This document shows positions 1 through 6,931 of a stretch of DNA of 13,360 nt, piece by piece. The DNA is taken from contig CAKRAT010000055.1 of assembly GCA_934295165.1 (NCBI GenBank), positions 1 through 13,360 on the forward strand, written 5' to 3'. The stretch comes from an uncultured Dorea sp. GTDB lineage: Bacteria; Bacillota; Clostridia; Lachnospirales; Lachnospiraceae. Numbering within the stretch: the stretch's first letter is position 1; every line of letters begins with the position of its first letter. The translations under genes and the position numbers were made by a program. Below the pieces are notes generated by a model, which was given only the letters and a program-made list of their open reading frames with translations, had not been told where the DNA came from and ran no database searches.

Positions 1-740
1 ATACCGCCGTCTACATGCAATACCTGTCCGGTAATATATCCCGCATCCTCTGACGCAAGAAATGCTACCGCATTCGCCACGTCTTCTGCCTTTCCAAATT
101 TTCCAAGTGGAATCTGTGCGGCAGATGTTTCTTTTACCTTTTCTGAAAGTACTTCTGTCATATCCGTCTCAATAAATCCCGGTGCAACCGCATTGACCGT
201 AATTCCTCTCGATGCGGCTTCTCTTGCCACCGTCTTAGTCAGACCGATCACACCGGCCTTGGATGCTGCGTAATTCGCCTGTCCTGCATTTCCACTGACG
301 CCTACAACCGATGCCATATTTATGATGCGGCCGCTTCTCTGGCGGATCATCTGGCGGAGTGCAGCTCTTATTGTATGAAATGTTCCCTTTAAATTCGTAT
401 CCAGCACTTTATCAAAGTCTTCTTCTGACATCTTCATAAGAAGTCCGTCCTTTGTGATTCCCGCATTATTAACTAAAATATCGATTCTCCCCTGCTCTTT
501 GATCACCGTCTCGATGAATGCTTTGCAGGCATCAAAGTCGGCTACATTACATTGCATGATAACTGCTTTACCGCCTGCCGATTCAATTTCGCCCTTTACT
601 TCTCCGGCTCTTTCTTTTGAACCGTTATAGTTGATCACAACTGTTGCTCCTTTTGATGCAAGTTTTATAGCGATTGCTTTTCCGATTCCTCTGGATGCTC
701 CGGTTACAACTGCAACTTTTCCTTCCATTGTCTGATCCAT
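1..740 (-). CDS. fabG: 3-oxoacyl-ACP reductase FabG (3' end cut by window edge)
   Basis: FabG reduces 3-oxoacyl-ACP to 3-hydroxyacyl-ACP with NADPH, the first reduction of each fatty acid elongation cycle, in the cytoplasm. I translated 246 codons. The protein is a classical short-chain dehydrogenase: nucleotide-binding TGASRGIG at residues 13-20, NNAG at 91-94, structural Asn116, and the catalytic Ser144, Tyr157, Lys161 set in NMASVVG and NYAASKAG. The visible end, LHVDGG, is the usual FabG C-terminus, so only about one to three residues are missing. I chose the ATG at 740 (MDQTMEGK) because GGAGG lies about 10 bases upstream; the second ATG at 728, the more usual family start (MEGK), would be 22 bases from it. 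The gene begins two bases after the fabD stop, so translation is probably coupled. It is the fifth gene of the operon driven from upstream of fabH. Confidence 0.96.
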   Translation of the reverse strand, partial: MDQTMEGKVAVVTGASRGIGKAIAIKLASKGATVVINYNGSKERAGEVKGEIESAGGKAVIMQCNVADFDACKAFIETVIKEQGRIDILVNNAGITKDGLLMKMSEEDFDKVLDTNLKGTFHTIRAALRQMIRQRSGRIINMASVVGVSGNAGQANYAASKAGVIGLTKTVAREAASRGITVNAVAPGFIETDMTEVLSEKVKETSAAQIPLGKFGKAEDVANAVAFLASEDAGYITGQVLHVDGG

Positions 741-742
741 CT

Positions 743-1690
743 TTACGATTCCTCCATCATCTTTCCACCATCTGCAAGTTCTGCACAGACTTTATCCACA
801 TCCTCCCACTGGGAAATGTGGAATACTTTCACATTCCGATTGATTTTTCTTAAGAATCCTTCCAGTGTCTTACCCGGTCCGATCTCAACGAATGTATCCA
901 CACCATCTTCGATCATGCGCTCCATGCTCTGCATCCAGCGCACCGGTGAACTGATCTGTGTCGTAAGAAGTCCCTGAGTCTCTCTGATATCTGTCACTTC
1001 TTCTGCTGTCACATTTGTCACATACGGAATCTTCAGGTCATGGAATCTGATATGTTCCAGTTCTTCCGCAAGCTTCTCACCTGCCGGAATCAGCATCTGT
1101 GAATGAAATGGACCGCTGACATTTAACATAATGGTACGTCTGGCACCTGCTTCTTTTAGTTTTTCTGCTGCTTCTTCTACAGCTTTTGTCTTACCGGTGA
1201 TCACGATCTGCCCCGGGCAGTTATAGTTTGCAACTGACACGTCTGCAATCGGCTCAATGACCTTTTCGATTTCCTCTGCCGCCATGGAGATGACCGCACA
1301 CATAGCTCCTTCTCCTGCCGGTACCGTGTTCTGCATCAGAATCCCTCTTTTTCTTACCAGACGGATCGCGTCTATATCATTCATCCCGCCGGCAATTGCA
1401 ATCGCCGGATATTCTCCGAGACTTAATCCTGCCGTAACATCTGCTTTCAGACCTTTGCTCTCTGCAACTCTTGTCATCGCAAGACAGGTGGTTACCATCG
1501 CTGCCTGTGTATATTCGGTCAGATCAAGTTTGTCATTTTCTTCAAAGCAGAGCGCCTTCATATCCAGATCAAGTTCTTCACCTGCCTGGTCGAATATGTA
1601 TCTTGCAATCTCGCTGTTCTCATAAAAGTCAGCTCCCATTCCGGCTTTCTGGGCACCCTGTCCAGGATAAATAAATGCAGTCTTACTCAT
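743..1690 (-). CDS. fabD: Malonyl-CoA:ACP transacylase FabD
   Basis: FabD moves the malonyl group from malonyl-CoA to acyl carrier protein, supplying the extender unit used by FabH and the elongating synthases. Numbering from the chosen start, GQGAQ (11-15) forms the oxyanion loop, the nucleophile Ser90 sits in GLSLGEY, Arg114 binds the malonyl carboxylate, and His196 in SGPFHS completes the Ser-His dyad. The 315 residues match the family length. Two in-frame ATGs exist, at 1699 and 1690. The GGAGG is only two bases from the first but 11 from the second, and [12 protein letters not shown] matches the family N-terminus, so I prefer 1690; the 318-residue version remains possible. The ATG overlaps the end of fabK by eight bases (ATGAGTAA), which suggests translational coupling. 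Confidence 0.96.
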   Translation of the reverse strand: MSKTAFIYPGQGAQKAGMGADFYENSEIARYIFDQAGEELDLDMKALCFEENDKLDLTEYTQAAMVTTCLAMTRVAESKGLKADVTAGLSLGEYPAIAIAGGMNDIDAIRLVRKRGILMQNTVPAGEGAMCAVISMAAEEIEKVIEPIADVSVANYNCPGQIVITGKTKAVEEAAEKLKEAGARRTIMLNVSGPFHSQMLIPAGEKLAEELEHIRFHDLKIPYVTNVTAEEVTDIRETQGLLTTQISSPVRWMQSMERMIEDGVDTFVEIGPGKTLEGFLRKINRNVKVFHISQWEDVDKVCAELADGGKMMEES

Positions 1691-2621
1691 AGAATCCATT
1701 TCCTCCGATTAATTCATCCGTCTCATTTACCAGTTTCTGAATCAGATCTTTACATGACATTCTTTCTTTTACCATGCCGGCAATCTGTCCCGCCATTACA
1801 CTTCCGTTCTTCACATCGCCTTCCACAACAGCTTTTCTGAGTCCGCCAAGTGTAAGCTTTTCCAGTTCTTCGAATCCGGCTCCTGAGTTCTCCAGTTCCA
1901 GATATTTTCTCGTCATATCATTGCGAAGGGCTCTGACCGGATGTCCTGTGGTTCTTCCCGTTACTCTGGAATCAATATCCTTCGCTTTGATGATTCTTTC
2001 CTTGTAATTCTCATGCACCTGGGATTCGTCTGTGACAACAAAATGTGTTCCCATCTGGACACCTTTTGCTCCCAGCATAAATGCAGCGGCAATCCCTCTT
2101 CCATCTGCAATACCTCCGGCTGCAATCACCGGAATACTGACCGCATCTACAATCTGGGGAACGAGTACCATCGTTGTACTCTCACCGATATGCCCGCCGG
2201 CCTCACAGCCTTCCGCCACCAGCGCATCTGCCCCGCAGCGTTCCATTCTCTTTGCCAGGGCGACAGAAGCAACAACAGGAATAACTTTTACTCCGGCTTC
2301 TTTCCACATCTTCATGTATTTTTCCGGATTACCTGCACCGGTGGTCACAACCTTTACGCCTTCTTCTACGATTACTTCCGCAACCTCATCTGCGTAAGGA
2401 CTCATCAGCATGATGTTGACACCGAATGGTTTATCTGTCAGCTCTTTCGCCTTGCGAACCTGATCTCTTACCCAGTCTGCCGGAGCACTTGCTGCACCGA
2501 TGAGTCCCAGTCCACCGGCTTCGGATACACCTGCTGCCAGATGATATTCTGCTACCCAGGCCATGCCGCCCTGGATGATCGGGTATTCAATTCCTAATAA
2601 TCTGGTTACTTCTGTCTGCAT
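1683..2621 (-). CDS. fabK: Enoyl-ACP reductase II FabK (FMN-dependent)
   Basis: FabK carries out the last reduction of the elongation cycle, trans-2-enoyl-ACP to acyl-ACP, using NAD(P)H and FMN. It is the flavoprotein alternative to FabI and is not inhibited by triclosan in characterised members. The 312-residue protein is a TIM barrel of the nitronate monooxygenase/FabK superfamily: IIQGGMAWVAEYHLAAGVSE near 15-34, GGLGLIGA at 36-43, EGCEAGGHIG at 137-146 with His144 at the same position as the conserved His of pneumococcal FabK, and the FMN phosphate loops AAGGIADG (167-174) and GAKGVQMGT (184-192). A close relative would be nitronate monooxygenase, but its place between acpP and fabD settles the role. 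GGGAG lies about 10 bases before the ATG. The gap from acpP is 58 bases. Confidence 0.95.
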   Translation of the reverse strand: MQTEVTRLLGIEYPIIQGGMAWVAEYHLAAGVSEAGGLGLIGAASAPADWVRDQVRKAKELTDKPFGVNIMLMSPYADEVAEVIVEEGVKVVTTGAGNPEKYMKMWKEAGVKVIPVVASVALAKRMERCGADALVAEGCEAGGHIGESTTMVLVPQIVDAVSIPVIAAGGIADGRGIAAAFMLGAKGVQMGTHFVVTDESQVHENYKERIIKAKDIDSRVTGRTTGHPVRALRNDMTRKYLELENSGAGFEELEKLTLGGLRKAVVEGDVKNGSVMAGQIAGMVKERMSCKDLIQKLVNETDELIGGNGFYE

Positions 2622-2679
2622 AATCTCTATACTCCCTGTCTTTTTATAATCTCATTTTTGTGTTACTGTCCTGTATTTC

Positions 2680-2907
2680 TTACTCTTTGTGAGCATTTAC
2701 GTACTCTACAACATCGCCTACTGTTACGATCTTTTCCAGATCTTCGGATGGAATCTCGATTCCGTATTCATCTTCCAGTGCCATTGTCAGTTCAAAAAGA
2801 TCCAGGGAATCTGCTCCGAGGTCATCTTTGAATGATGCATTTTCTGTGATCTTGCTTTCCTCTACTCCTAAGTTGTCTGCTACCATTTTTTTAATCTGTT
2901 CTAACAT
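2680..2907 (-). CDS. acpP: Acyl carrier protein AcpP
   Basis: ACP carries the growing acyl chain as a thioester on 4'-phosphopantetheine between the Fab enzymes. The 75-residue acidic protein has the invariant attachment motif [10 protein letters not shown], in which Ser34 is the phosphopantetheine site, inside the usual context DDLGADSLD...[15 protein letters not shown]. Length and composition (rich in Glu and Asp, four-helix pattern) are typical. AAGGAG lies about nine bases before the ATG. It sits 39 bases after the fabH stop and 58 bases before fabK, within the same transcript, as in the streptococcal fab cluster. Confidence 0.97.
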   Translation of the reverse strand: MLEQIKKMVADNLGVEESKITENASFKDDLGADSLDLFELTMALEDEYGIEIPSEDLEKIVTVGDVVEYVNAHKE

Positions 2908-2946
2908 GTTTTTGTTCTCCTTCTCATATTTGTTTTTACTGTTTTT

Positions 2947-3924
2947 TTACCATTCCAGAATACTTGCGCCCCAGGTAAGTCCTGCGCCAAATCCCGCGAG
3001 GATAATCTTCTGACCTTTTTGCAGTTTTCCGGCCCTGTTCAGTTCATCAAGAAGAATCGGAATGCTTGCGGAAGATGTATTTCCGTATTCTTCCAGATTC
3101 ATTGGAAATTTTTCCAACGGCTCGCCCAGCCGCTTTGCGATTGCTTCTACGATTCTTTTGTTCGCCTGATGTAAGATATAAAAGCTGATTTCTTCCTGGG
3201 CCACATTATTTTTTTCCAGTACTTCTTTTACTGCCTGCGGCACGCTCTTTACTGCAAACATAAATACTTCTCTTCCATCCATCTGCATCAGATATTCTTT
3301 TTCATCCGGCTTCGGCAGATCTTCCGGCGATAACTCGCTTCTGTCATATCTGCTCCGGCAGCACAGTGCTTCTCCTTTGGAACCATCGGAGTGTGTCACC
3401 GGAAGATAATATCTCATATCTTCACTTTTCAGTACCGCTGCTCCGGCACCGTCTCCGAACAGGATGCATGTTCCACGGTCCTTCCAGTTCGTCAGGTTCG
3501 ACAAACTTTCACTGCCAATGATCAGAGCCGTCTGATACACACCCGCATTCAGATACGCCGCCGCTGTATTATAAGCGACTACGAATCCGGTACATGCCGC
3601 ACTCAGATCAAAACAGGTTGCACGCTTTGCTTCGAGTTCTTTCTGCACTTCACAGGCTGTACATGGAAGTATCACATTTGAAGAAATCGTAGAAACGATG
3701 ATCAGATCCACGTCGTCTGCAGTAATCCCCGCATTTTCAAGTGCCTGTCGTCCGGCCTGGACAGCCATGGATACCGTCGTCTCTTCTCTGATGATATGAC
3801 GTCTCACGACTCCGGTTCTCTCCCGGATCCACTCATCACTGGTATCAACCAGTTTTGCAATATCATTGTTATCCATTGCAAATGATGGTACGCAAGATCC
3901 TGTCCCACATATTCTTCCAGTCAT
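2947..3924 (-). CDS. fabH: 3-oxoacyl-ACP synthase III FabH
   Basis: FabH starts fatty acid synthesis by condensing an acyl-CoA primer (acetyl or branched) with malonyl-ACP. The 325-residue thiolase-fold protein carries the full Cys-His-Asn triad: Cys111 in SAACTGF, His252 in ILHQAN and Asn282 in GNTSSAS, plus the C-terminal GFGAGLTWGA signature. The frame is open for 31 more codons upstream, to 4017, but that stretch encodes no family sequence and contains the promoter and operators, so I start at MTGRICGTGSCVP. AGAGG lies eight bases before this ATG. It is the first gene of the fab operon. Primer preference (straight or branched) cannot be read from the sequence with confidence. Confidence 0.96.
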   Translation of the reverse strand: MTGRICGTGSCVPSFAMDNNDIAKLVDTSDEWIRERTGVVRRHIIREETTVSMAVQAGRQALENAGITADDVDLIIVSTISSNVILPCTACEVQKELEAKRATCFDLSAACTGFVVAYNTAAAYLNAGVYQTALIIGSESLSNLTNWKDRGTCILFGDGAGAAVLKSEDMRYYLPVTHSDGSKGEALCCRSRYDRSELSPEDLPKPDEKEYLMQMDGREVFMFAVKSVPQAVKEVLEKNNVAQEEISFYILHQANKRIVEAIAKRLGEPLEKFPMNLEEYGNTSSASIPILLDELNRAGKLQKGQKIILAGFGAGLTWGASILEW

Positions 3925-3960
3925 TATAAATACCTCTGATTTATTTTGATTATAAATTAT

Positions 3961-3973
3961 TTTGACTATCAAA
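3961..3973. promoter_or_regulatory. FabT-type operator, downstream copy over the start point
   Basis: TTTGA-CTA-TCAAA touches the last base of the fabH -10 box and covers the predicted transcription start, a position where bound repressor would block initiation. A weaker third half-site, TTTGATTATAAAT at 3945-3957 within the leader, keeps only one good arm. Confidence 0.7.
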
Positions 3974-4001
3974 GTATAAATCAAGAAATTTTGTTTGTCA
4001 A
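3973..4001 (-). promoter_or_regulatory. Sigma-A promoter of the fabH operon
   Basis: On the minus strand, -35 TTGACA (3996-4001) and -10 TATACT (3973-3978) are separated by exactly 17 bases. This is a near-consensus vegetative promoter. The predicted start point near 3966 leaves a leader of about 42 bases before the fabH ATG and falls within one of the two flanking palindromes. Confidence 0.85.
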
Positions 4002-4002
4002 G

Positions 4003-4021
4003 TATTTTGAATATCAAAATA
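4003..4021. promoter_or_regulatory. FabT-type operator, upstream copy
   Basis: A perfect palindrome with 8-base arms, TATTTTGA-ATA-TCAAAATA, lies one base upstream of the fabH -35 box. The core TTTGA-N3-TCAAA matches the published FabT box ANTTTGATTATCAAATT of streptococci, lactococci and enterococci. That the site is bound by a FabT-like MarR regulator here is inference from the match and its place. Confidence 0.72.
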
Positions 4022-4069
4022 TATTTTTATTTAAGCATTGGGCCGCAGTTGCAATATATAAGTATCGTT

Positions 4070-4153
4070 CAGAAAAGAAGAAACATATGGTATTCCTGGT
4101 TCCGTTCACTTCGTTCAAAGTCACCTGGAATACCATATGTTTCTTCTTTTCTG
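4070..4153. terminator. Large inverted repeat, probable terminator of the upstream Rpn/arsC unit
   Basis: Arms 4070-4096 and 4127-4153 are perfect reverse complements over 27 bases, and pairing continues through one mismatch to 31 bases with a loop of 22. The distal ends are A-rich on one side and T-rich on the other, so either strand would give a hairpin ending in a pyrimidine tract (TTTCTTCTTTTCT). It lies about 110 bases after the arsC-like stop and upstream of the fab promoter. It probably insulates the two units. The stem is long and AT-rich for a simple terminator, so a mobile hairpin element is an alternative. I found no target duplication. Confidence 0.55.
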
Positions 4154-4261
4154 TTTGTAAGGTTTTCTATGCAACTGCTGATCATGATTAAATAAAATTT
4201 TATTTTTCCGGGCGTCTGGTGTTTACCGGGAATTCATATAATTATAATAATATATCTTAAC

Positions 4262-4612
4262 TTATAGCAGTTTTTCTTCCCATTCTTTTTCTCTGAAGCC
4301 GGTCAGGACAAAGTTGTCTCCGATTATCAGAGGACGTTTTACGAGCATTCCGTCTGTTGCCAGAAGTTTCAGCTGTTCGTCTTCCGTCATTTCTTTTAGC
4401 TTGTCTTTCAGGTTCATCTGCTTGTATAACATACCACTGGTATTGAAGAATTTTTTGAGTGGAAGTCCACTCATTGTGTACCATTCTTTTAATTCTTCGT
4501 AAGTTGGATTTTCTTCTTTGATTGCTCGTTCTTCAAATTCTACGTTGTGTGCTTCCAGCCATTTTAATGCTTTTATGCAAGTGCTGCATTTTCTGTATAC
4601 GAATACTTTCAT
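4262..4612 (-). CDS. ArsC/Spx-family thioredoxin-fold protein
   Basis: This 116-residue protein belongs to the ArsC/Spx/MgsR/YffB family. It opens with MKVFVYRKCSTC, giving a redox CxxC at Cys9 and Cys12 in the first beta-alpha unit, then has the family's LKKFFNTSG (52-60) and KRPLI (92-96) blocks. Members are either glutaredoxin-dependent arsenate reductases or Spx-type RNA polymerase partners that sense disulfide stress. Sequence alone does not separate these. The lack of ars genes nearby argues against a dedicated arsenic role. The start at 4612 is set by AAAGGAG at 4621-4627, eight bases away; the in-frame ATG at 4618 is too close at two bases. The frame is open upstream into the Rpn gene, but the intact ribosome site shows this is an independent gene. 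Confidence 0.88.
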   Translation of the reverse strand: MKVFVYRKCSTCIKALKWLEAHNVEFEERAIKEENPTYEELKEWYTMSGLPLKKFFNTSGMLYKQMNLKDKLKEMTEDEQLKLLATDGMLVKRPLIIGDNFVLTGFREKEWEEKLL

Positions 4613-5491
4613 AGTCATTTCTCCTTTTTTATTCTTGCTTGATTGGTGTTTTCTACTATTTTTCCATCTTTTTATTTCTTCTATGCTATACCCGACAGCC
4701 TCTACGACCATATCTTCATTTACCCCTAACTCTAACAATTTAATTGCAGTTTCATATTTTCCCTCTTCTTTTCCACGCTCTTCGCCTCTCACTTCTCCCA
4801 TTACTTCTCCTGCCCTGTAAATCTTATCCATCTCTTTACACATAATATCCACTCCTTCCTGTGTCTCTTTCAATACTCTTACCCGATCTGCCAATACTTT
4901 GCTATACATGTCTTCTGCCTTTGTACAATGAAAATCATGCATCAATCTGCCCAGTTCTGTGTCTTCTTTCATCCTCGCATTGATATATATAATTTCGCTT
5001 TTATCATTATAATCTCCGCCTGTTTCTCTTACAGTCCGTTTGATATGTAAGATAGGTTCAACTCCAACATCTGATTCCTCATCTACGATAAAAATAACCT
5101 TCGATTCCGGCAGCTTTTCAAACTCTTCTCCTGTATACAGACTATGTGCATCTATTACACTGCTGTGATATCTCAATCTTTTGGGACTTGCTCCGGCTTT
5201 TTCCTGCTGTACTTCTATATCATATATTTCTTTTCTTCCGTTCACGGCCACACAGTCAAGTATGGCCGATCTCCCCTGTAAATTCTTGTAATCTTTCTGA
5301 ACAACAACTTCTGTCAATTCCAGATCATCGTTTTCAGTAATAACTCTTAATACATATTCCGCACATTCCAAAATATTCAACACATTCCGCATGAACATAC
5401 CACTCATCATCGTCAGTTCTGCAACCAGCTTCTCATAATATTGGAACCGTTCATTAACAGAACCTGTCTTTAACAAATTCGTATTATTCAT
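4262..5491 (-). CDS. Rpn-family PD-(D/E)XK nuclease/transposase, reading in frame into the arsC-like gene
   Basis: Residues 1 to about 278 form an Rpn/PD-(D/E)XK transposase-family protein. Members are linked to recombination-promoting DNA cleavage. The nuclease core is visible: Asp79 in AILDCVAVN and the E-V-Q pair Glu93/Gln95 in YDIEVQQ, then YHSSVIDAHSLYTGEEFEKL, a family hallmark, and a charged C-terminal tail with RGEERGKEEG and a KLLELGVNEDMVVEAVGYS helix pair. A 15-residue linker follows, then the complete ArsC-like protein from residue 294, giving 409 residues. The fusion is suspect: inserting one A in the A5 run at 4659-4663 would bring TAG TAG into frame directly after EEIKRWK, the expected Rpn end near 4655. 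AGGAG lies six bases before the ATG at 5491. Copies of this family are usually scattered through Lachnospiraceae genomes. Confidence 0.8.
   Translation of the reverse strand: MNNTNLLKTGSVNERFQYYEKLVAELTMMSGMFMRNVLNILECAEYVLRVITENDDLELTEVVVQKDYKNLQGRSAILDCVAVNGRKEIYDIEVQQEKAGASPKRLRYHSSVIDAHSLYTGEEFEKLPESKVIFIVDEESDVGVEPILHIKRTVRETGGDYNDKSEIIYINARMKEDTELGRLMHDFHCTKAEDMYSKVLADRVRVLKETQEGVDIMCKEMDKIYRAGEVMGEVRGEERGKEEGKYETAIKLLELGVNEDMVVEAVGYSIEEIKRWKNSRKHQSSKNKKGEMTMKVFVYRKCSTCIKALKWLEAHNVEFEERAIKEENPTYEELKEWYTMSGLPLKKFFNTSGMLYKQMNLKDKLKEMTEDEQLKLLATDGMLVKRPLIIGDNFVLTGFREKEWEEKLL
4655..4663 (-). other. Likely frameshift point that fuses Rpn to the arsC-like gene
   Basis: On the minus strand the sequence reads TGG-AAA-AAT-AGT-AGA. 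One more A in the five-A run gives TGG-AAA-AAA-TAG-TAG, two tandem stops at the normal end of the nuclease tail. This could be a real single-base deletion or a homopolymer sequencing error. Confidence 0.55.
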
Positions 5492-5600
5492 AGGCTTCTC
5501 CTCTCAGTATAAACTTATCTTTACAGTATTTCAATACGATAGCAACTATATTATCAAGTATATTTGCAAATGATTTTGATCTTCCGTTTCCATACTTCAT
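5484..5600 (-). CDS. Possible small ORF overlapping the Rpn start (unrecognised)
   Basis: A 38-codon frame starts with MKYGNGRSKSFANILDN and ends RGEAYE, with its TAA overlapping the Rpn start as ATGAATAA, an arrangement typical of coupled genes. The frame stays open for about 20 codons further upstream without an ATG, so it may be the tail of a decayed longer gene. A weak AGGA lies 11 bases before the ATG. The peptide has a hydrophobic centre (ILDNIVAIVLKY) and a basic flank. I do not recognise it, and it may not be translated. Confidence 0.3.
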   Translation of the reverse strand: MKYGNGRSKSFANILDNIVAIVLKYCKDKFILRGEAYE

Positions 5601-5865
5601 AATGGAATCTATCCTGTGTATATTAACATTACTTCCACATTTCAAATATCTGATGATTCAACATTTATTTGCTTATTCTTTTGTTATATATTTTGAAAAA
5701 ATTTTGATATATTTATCGATGTATTTCATGATGGAACGAATTGTCCCTTAACTCAACGGATCATTATATAGAATGCTATGCTATCATCATGAATACACCA
5801 GTTTTATCTGATGCATTCGCAAGGAGCTACCAGCGGCAGCCCCTGTAGATGACTGACTTTTTATT
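5601..5865. other. AT-rich gap without a recognised gene
   Basis: Between the small ORF and the DUF3169 stop I see no supportable gene on either strand. The stretch is AT-rich in its Rpn-proximal part. Near its right end, positions 5823-5843 can fold on the minus-strand RNA as a 9-pair stem (two G-U pairs) with a 3-base loop, about 22 bases after the DUF3169 stop. No T-tract follows it on that strand, so I do not call it a terminator. Confidence 0.5.
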
Positions 5866-6642
5866 TTATCCAATTCTTTTCGCTTTTGAAACCATACTGG
5901 ATCTGATATACGTCATTCCTGTGACCAGATAGATGACAGCTACAACAAGAACTGCCAATATGCCCGTATTCAAGAACATATTTGCTACTAATGTAAGCAA
6001 CAGTAATATCGGTATTACTTTGTTCAATACGGTATACGTCTTATATGCGCTTTTGTATATAATTTCTTTTTCTGCCTCATCACAGCTTTCCACCCACTGT
6101 TCCTGGAATTTACTTGAGGTTGGATCTCCTTTTTTCTCCGGATGTGCAGCCTGTATCGCTTTTACATAACGTACAGAAAGATAAATATCGTAGAAATAAC
6201 ACAGTATAAATATAATGCAGGCAAATAAAAAGTATCTGGATCTTCCCGACTCTATATACTTCAAAGAATATCCAAAGGATAAAATTGTGATGCAGGCCAC
6301 CTGTGACACTAAATTAATCCCACTGGTCCACGCTCCCCATTTTTCTTCTTCGTAATCCAGTTCATAAAATCTGTCCTCATCGGCAACTTTCATTTCTTTG
6401 TATACGTTCTTTAACCGGTATAAACTGTATTCACCGGCAACTACCGTAACAACAGCAATCACGATCAGAACCGGAAATATAAATTGTTGAATCGTTCCGT
6501 TAATCGTTCTTATTCCTGCATCTATTCCTTTTTTCATCAGTTCATAGATGACTACTGATACGCCTCCGGCAATCCCTCCGATCACCACTGCCGCCAGCAT
6601 CTTCCATGTTGCGGTAAAATAACTACTTTTCTTTTCCTTCAT
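5866..6642 (-). CDS. DUF3169 family membrane protein
   Basis: A 258-residue integral membrane protein of unknown biochemical function. Hydrophobic segments lie near residues 14-34, 54-71, 107-126, 137-157, 205-225 and 227-245, suggesting six membrane spans, with a long polar stretch at about 158-204 holding AHPEKKGDPTSSKFQEQW and the CDEAEKEIIYKSAYKTY block that I associate with DUF3169. Such proteins are usually encoded next to a small XRE regulator, as here. I start at MKEKKSSYF (6642) because AGGAGGAG lies seven bases upstream; the earlier ATG at 6660 would place that ribosome site inside its own coding region. The gene overlaps the end of the regulator by 20 bases, so both are one operon with coupled translation. 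Confidence 0.85.
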   Translation of the reverse strand: MKEKKSSYFTATWKMLAAVVIGGIAGGVSVVIYELMKKGIDAGIRTINGTIQQFIFPVLIVIAVVTVVAGEYSLYRLKNVYKEMKVADEDRFYELDYEEEKWGAWTSGINLVSQVACITILSFGYSLKYIESGRSRYFLFACIIFILCYFYDIYLSVRYVKAIQAAHPEKKGDPTSSKFQEQWVESCDEAEKEIIYKSAYKTYTVLNKVIPILLLLTLVANMFLNTGILAVLVVAVIYLVTGMTYIRSSMVSKAKRIG

Positions 6643-6850
6643 CACTGATCTCCTCCTCATATATAAAAATATCTTCTACACTGACTTCACAAATTTTTGC
6701 AAGCTTTAGTGCGAGTGTTACTGACGGTGAATAGTCACCTCTCTCTATCTGACTAATCGTCTGTCTGGATACGCCGGCAAGCTTTCCCATCTCGGTCTGG
6801 TTAACACCGAGTCTTGATCTGTATTCTTTCAATCGGTTTAGTAATGGCAA
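6623..6850 (-). CDS. Small XRE-family transcriptional regulator (TTG start)
   Basis: A 75-residue DNA-binding protein made of a single Cro/CI-type helix-turn-helix: LGVNQTEMGKLAGVSRQTISQIERGDYSPS (residues 14-43) holds the two helices, with VSRQTISQIERG as the recognition helix. A short acidic tail (YEEEISDEGKEK) follows. The frame is open further upstream, but I choose the TTG at 6850: AAAGGAG lies eight bases before it, the length fits this family, and upstream residues (from 6970) overlap the promoter and operators. It most likely represses its own promoter and so sets the level of the DUF3169 partner. Two copies of one inverted repeat in the promoter support autoregulation. Confidence 0.88.
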   Translation of the reverse strand: MPLLNRLKEYRSRLGVNQTEMGKLAGVSRQTISQIERGDYSPSVTLALKLAKICEVSVEDIFIYEEEISDEGKEK

Positions 6851-6878
6851 AGACTCATCTCCTTTATATGTTTCATTC

Positions 6879-6896
6879 TGACAACTTTCCTTGTCA
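6879..6896. promoter_or_regulatory. XRE operator, start-point copy
   Basis: TGACAA-N6-TTGTCA, a perfect 6-base inverted repeat at the predicted start of transcription. An identical pair of arms with the same spacing sits 34 bases upstream. Binding by the adjacent XRE protein is inference. Confidence 0.7.
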
Positions 6897-6901
6897 TTTA
6901 A

Positions 6902-6931
6902 ATTGTAGCAGATGACAAGTATAATTGTCAA
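6902..6931 (-). promoter_or_regulatory. Promoter of the XRE-DUF3169 operon
   Basis: On the minus strand, -35 TTGACA (6926-6931) and -10 TACAAT (6902-6907) are 18 bases apart, and TG one base before the -10 gives an extended -10. The predicted start point near 6895 gives a leader of about 45 bases. Confidence 0.78.
6913..6930. promoter_or_regulatory. XRE operator, copy overlapping the -35 box
   Basis: TGACAA-N6-TTGTCA overlapping the -35 hexamer and the spacer of the XRE promoter. The centre-to-centre distance to the second copy is 34 bases, about three helical turns, which suits two dimers on the same face of the DNA. Confidence 0.7.

Noticed and set aside
1257..2597. Long plus-strand frames opposite fabD and fabK
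   Set aside because: They are antisense shadows of well-supported genes and contain no recognised domain or ribosome site.
3925..4017. N-terminal extension of FabH by 31 codons
   Set aside because: It contains the -35/-10 promoter and FabT-type boxes, has no family sequence, and the internal ATG at 3924 has a good ribosome site.
3946..4191. 81-codon plus-strand frame over the fab promoter and the inverted repeat
   Set aside because: It is low-complexity AT-rich, runs antisense through the promoter and the hairpin, and has no recognisable protein features.
4190..4205. 16-base palindrome AAATAAAATTTTATTT
   Set aside because: Such symmetry is easily met by chance in sequence this AT-rich, and it is not placed at a promoter I can identify.
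5499..5532. TTGAAA-17-TATACT promoter just before the Rpn gene
   Set aside because: The spacing is right, but the transcript would start inside the ribosome site, leaving almost no leader; it probably reflects AT-rich sequence.
6643..6660. Earlier ATG for the DUF3169 gene
   Set aside because: AGGAGGAG lies inside this segment and points to the ATG at 6642.
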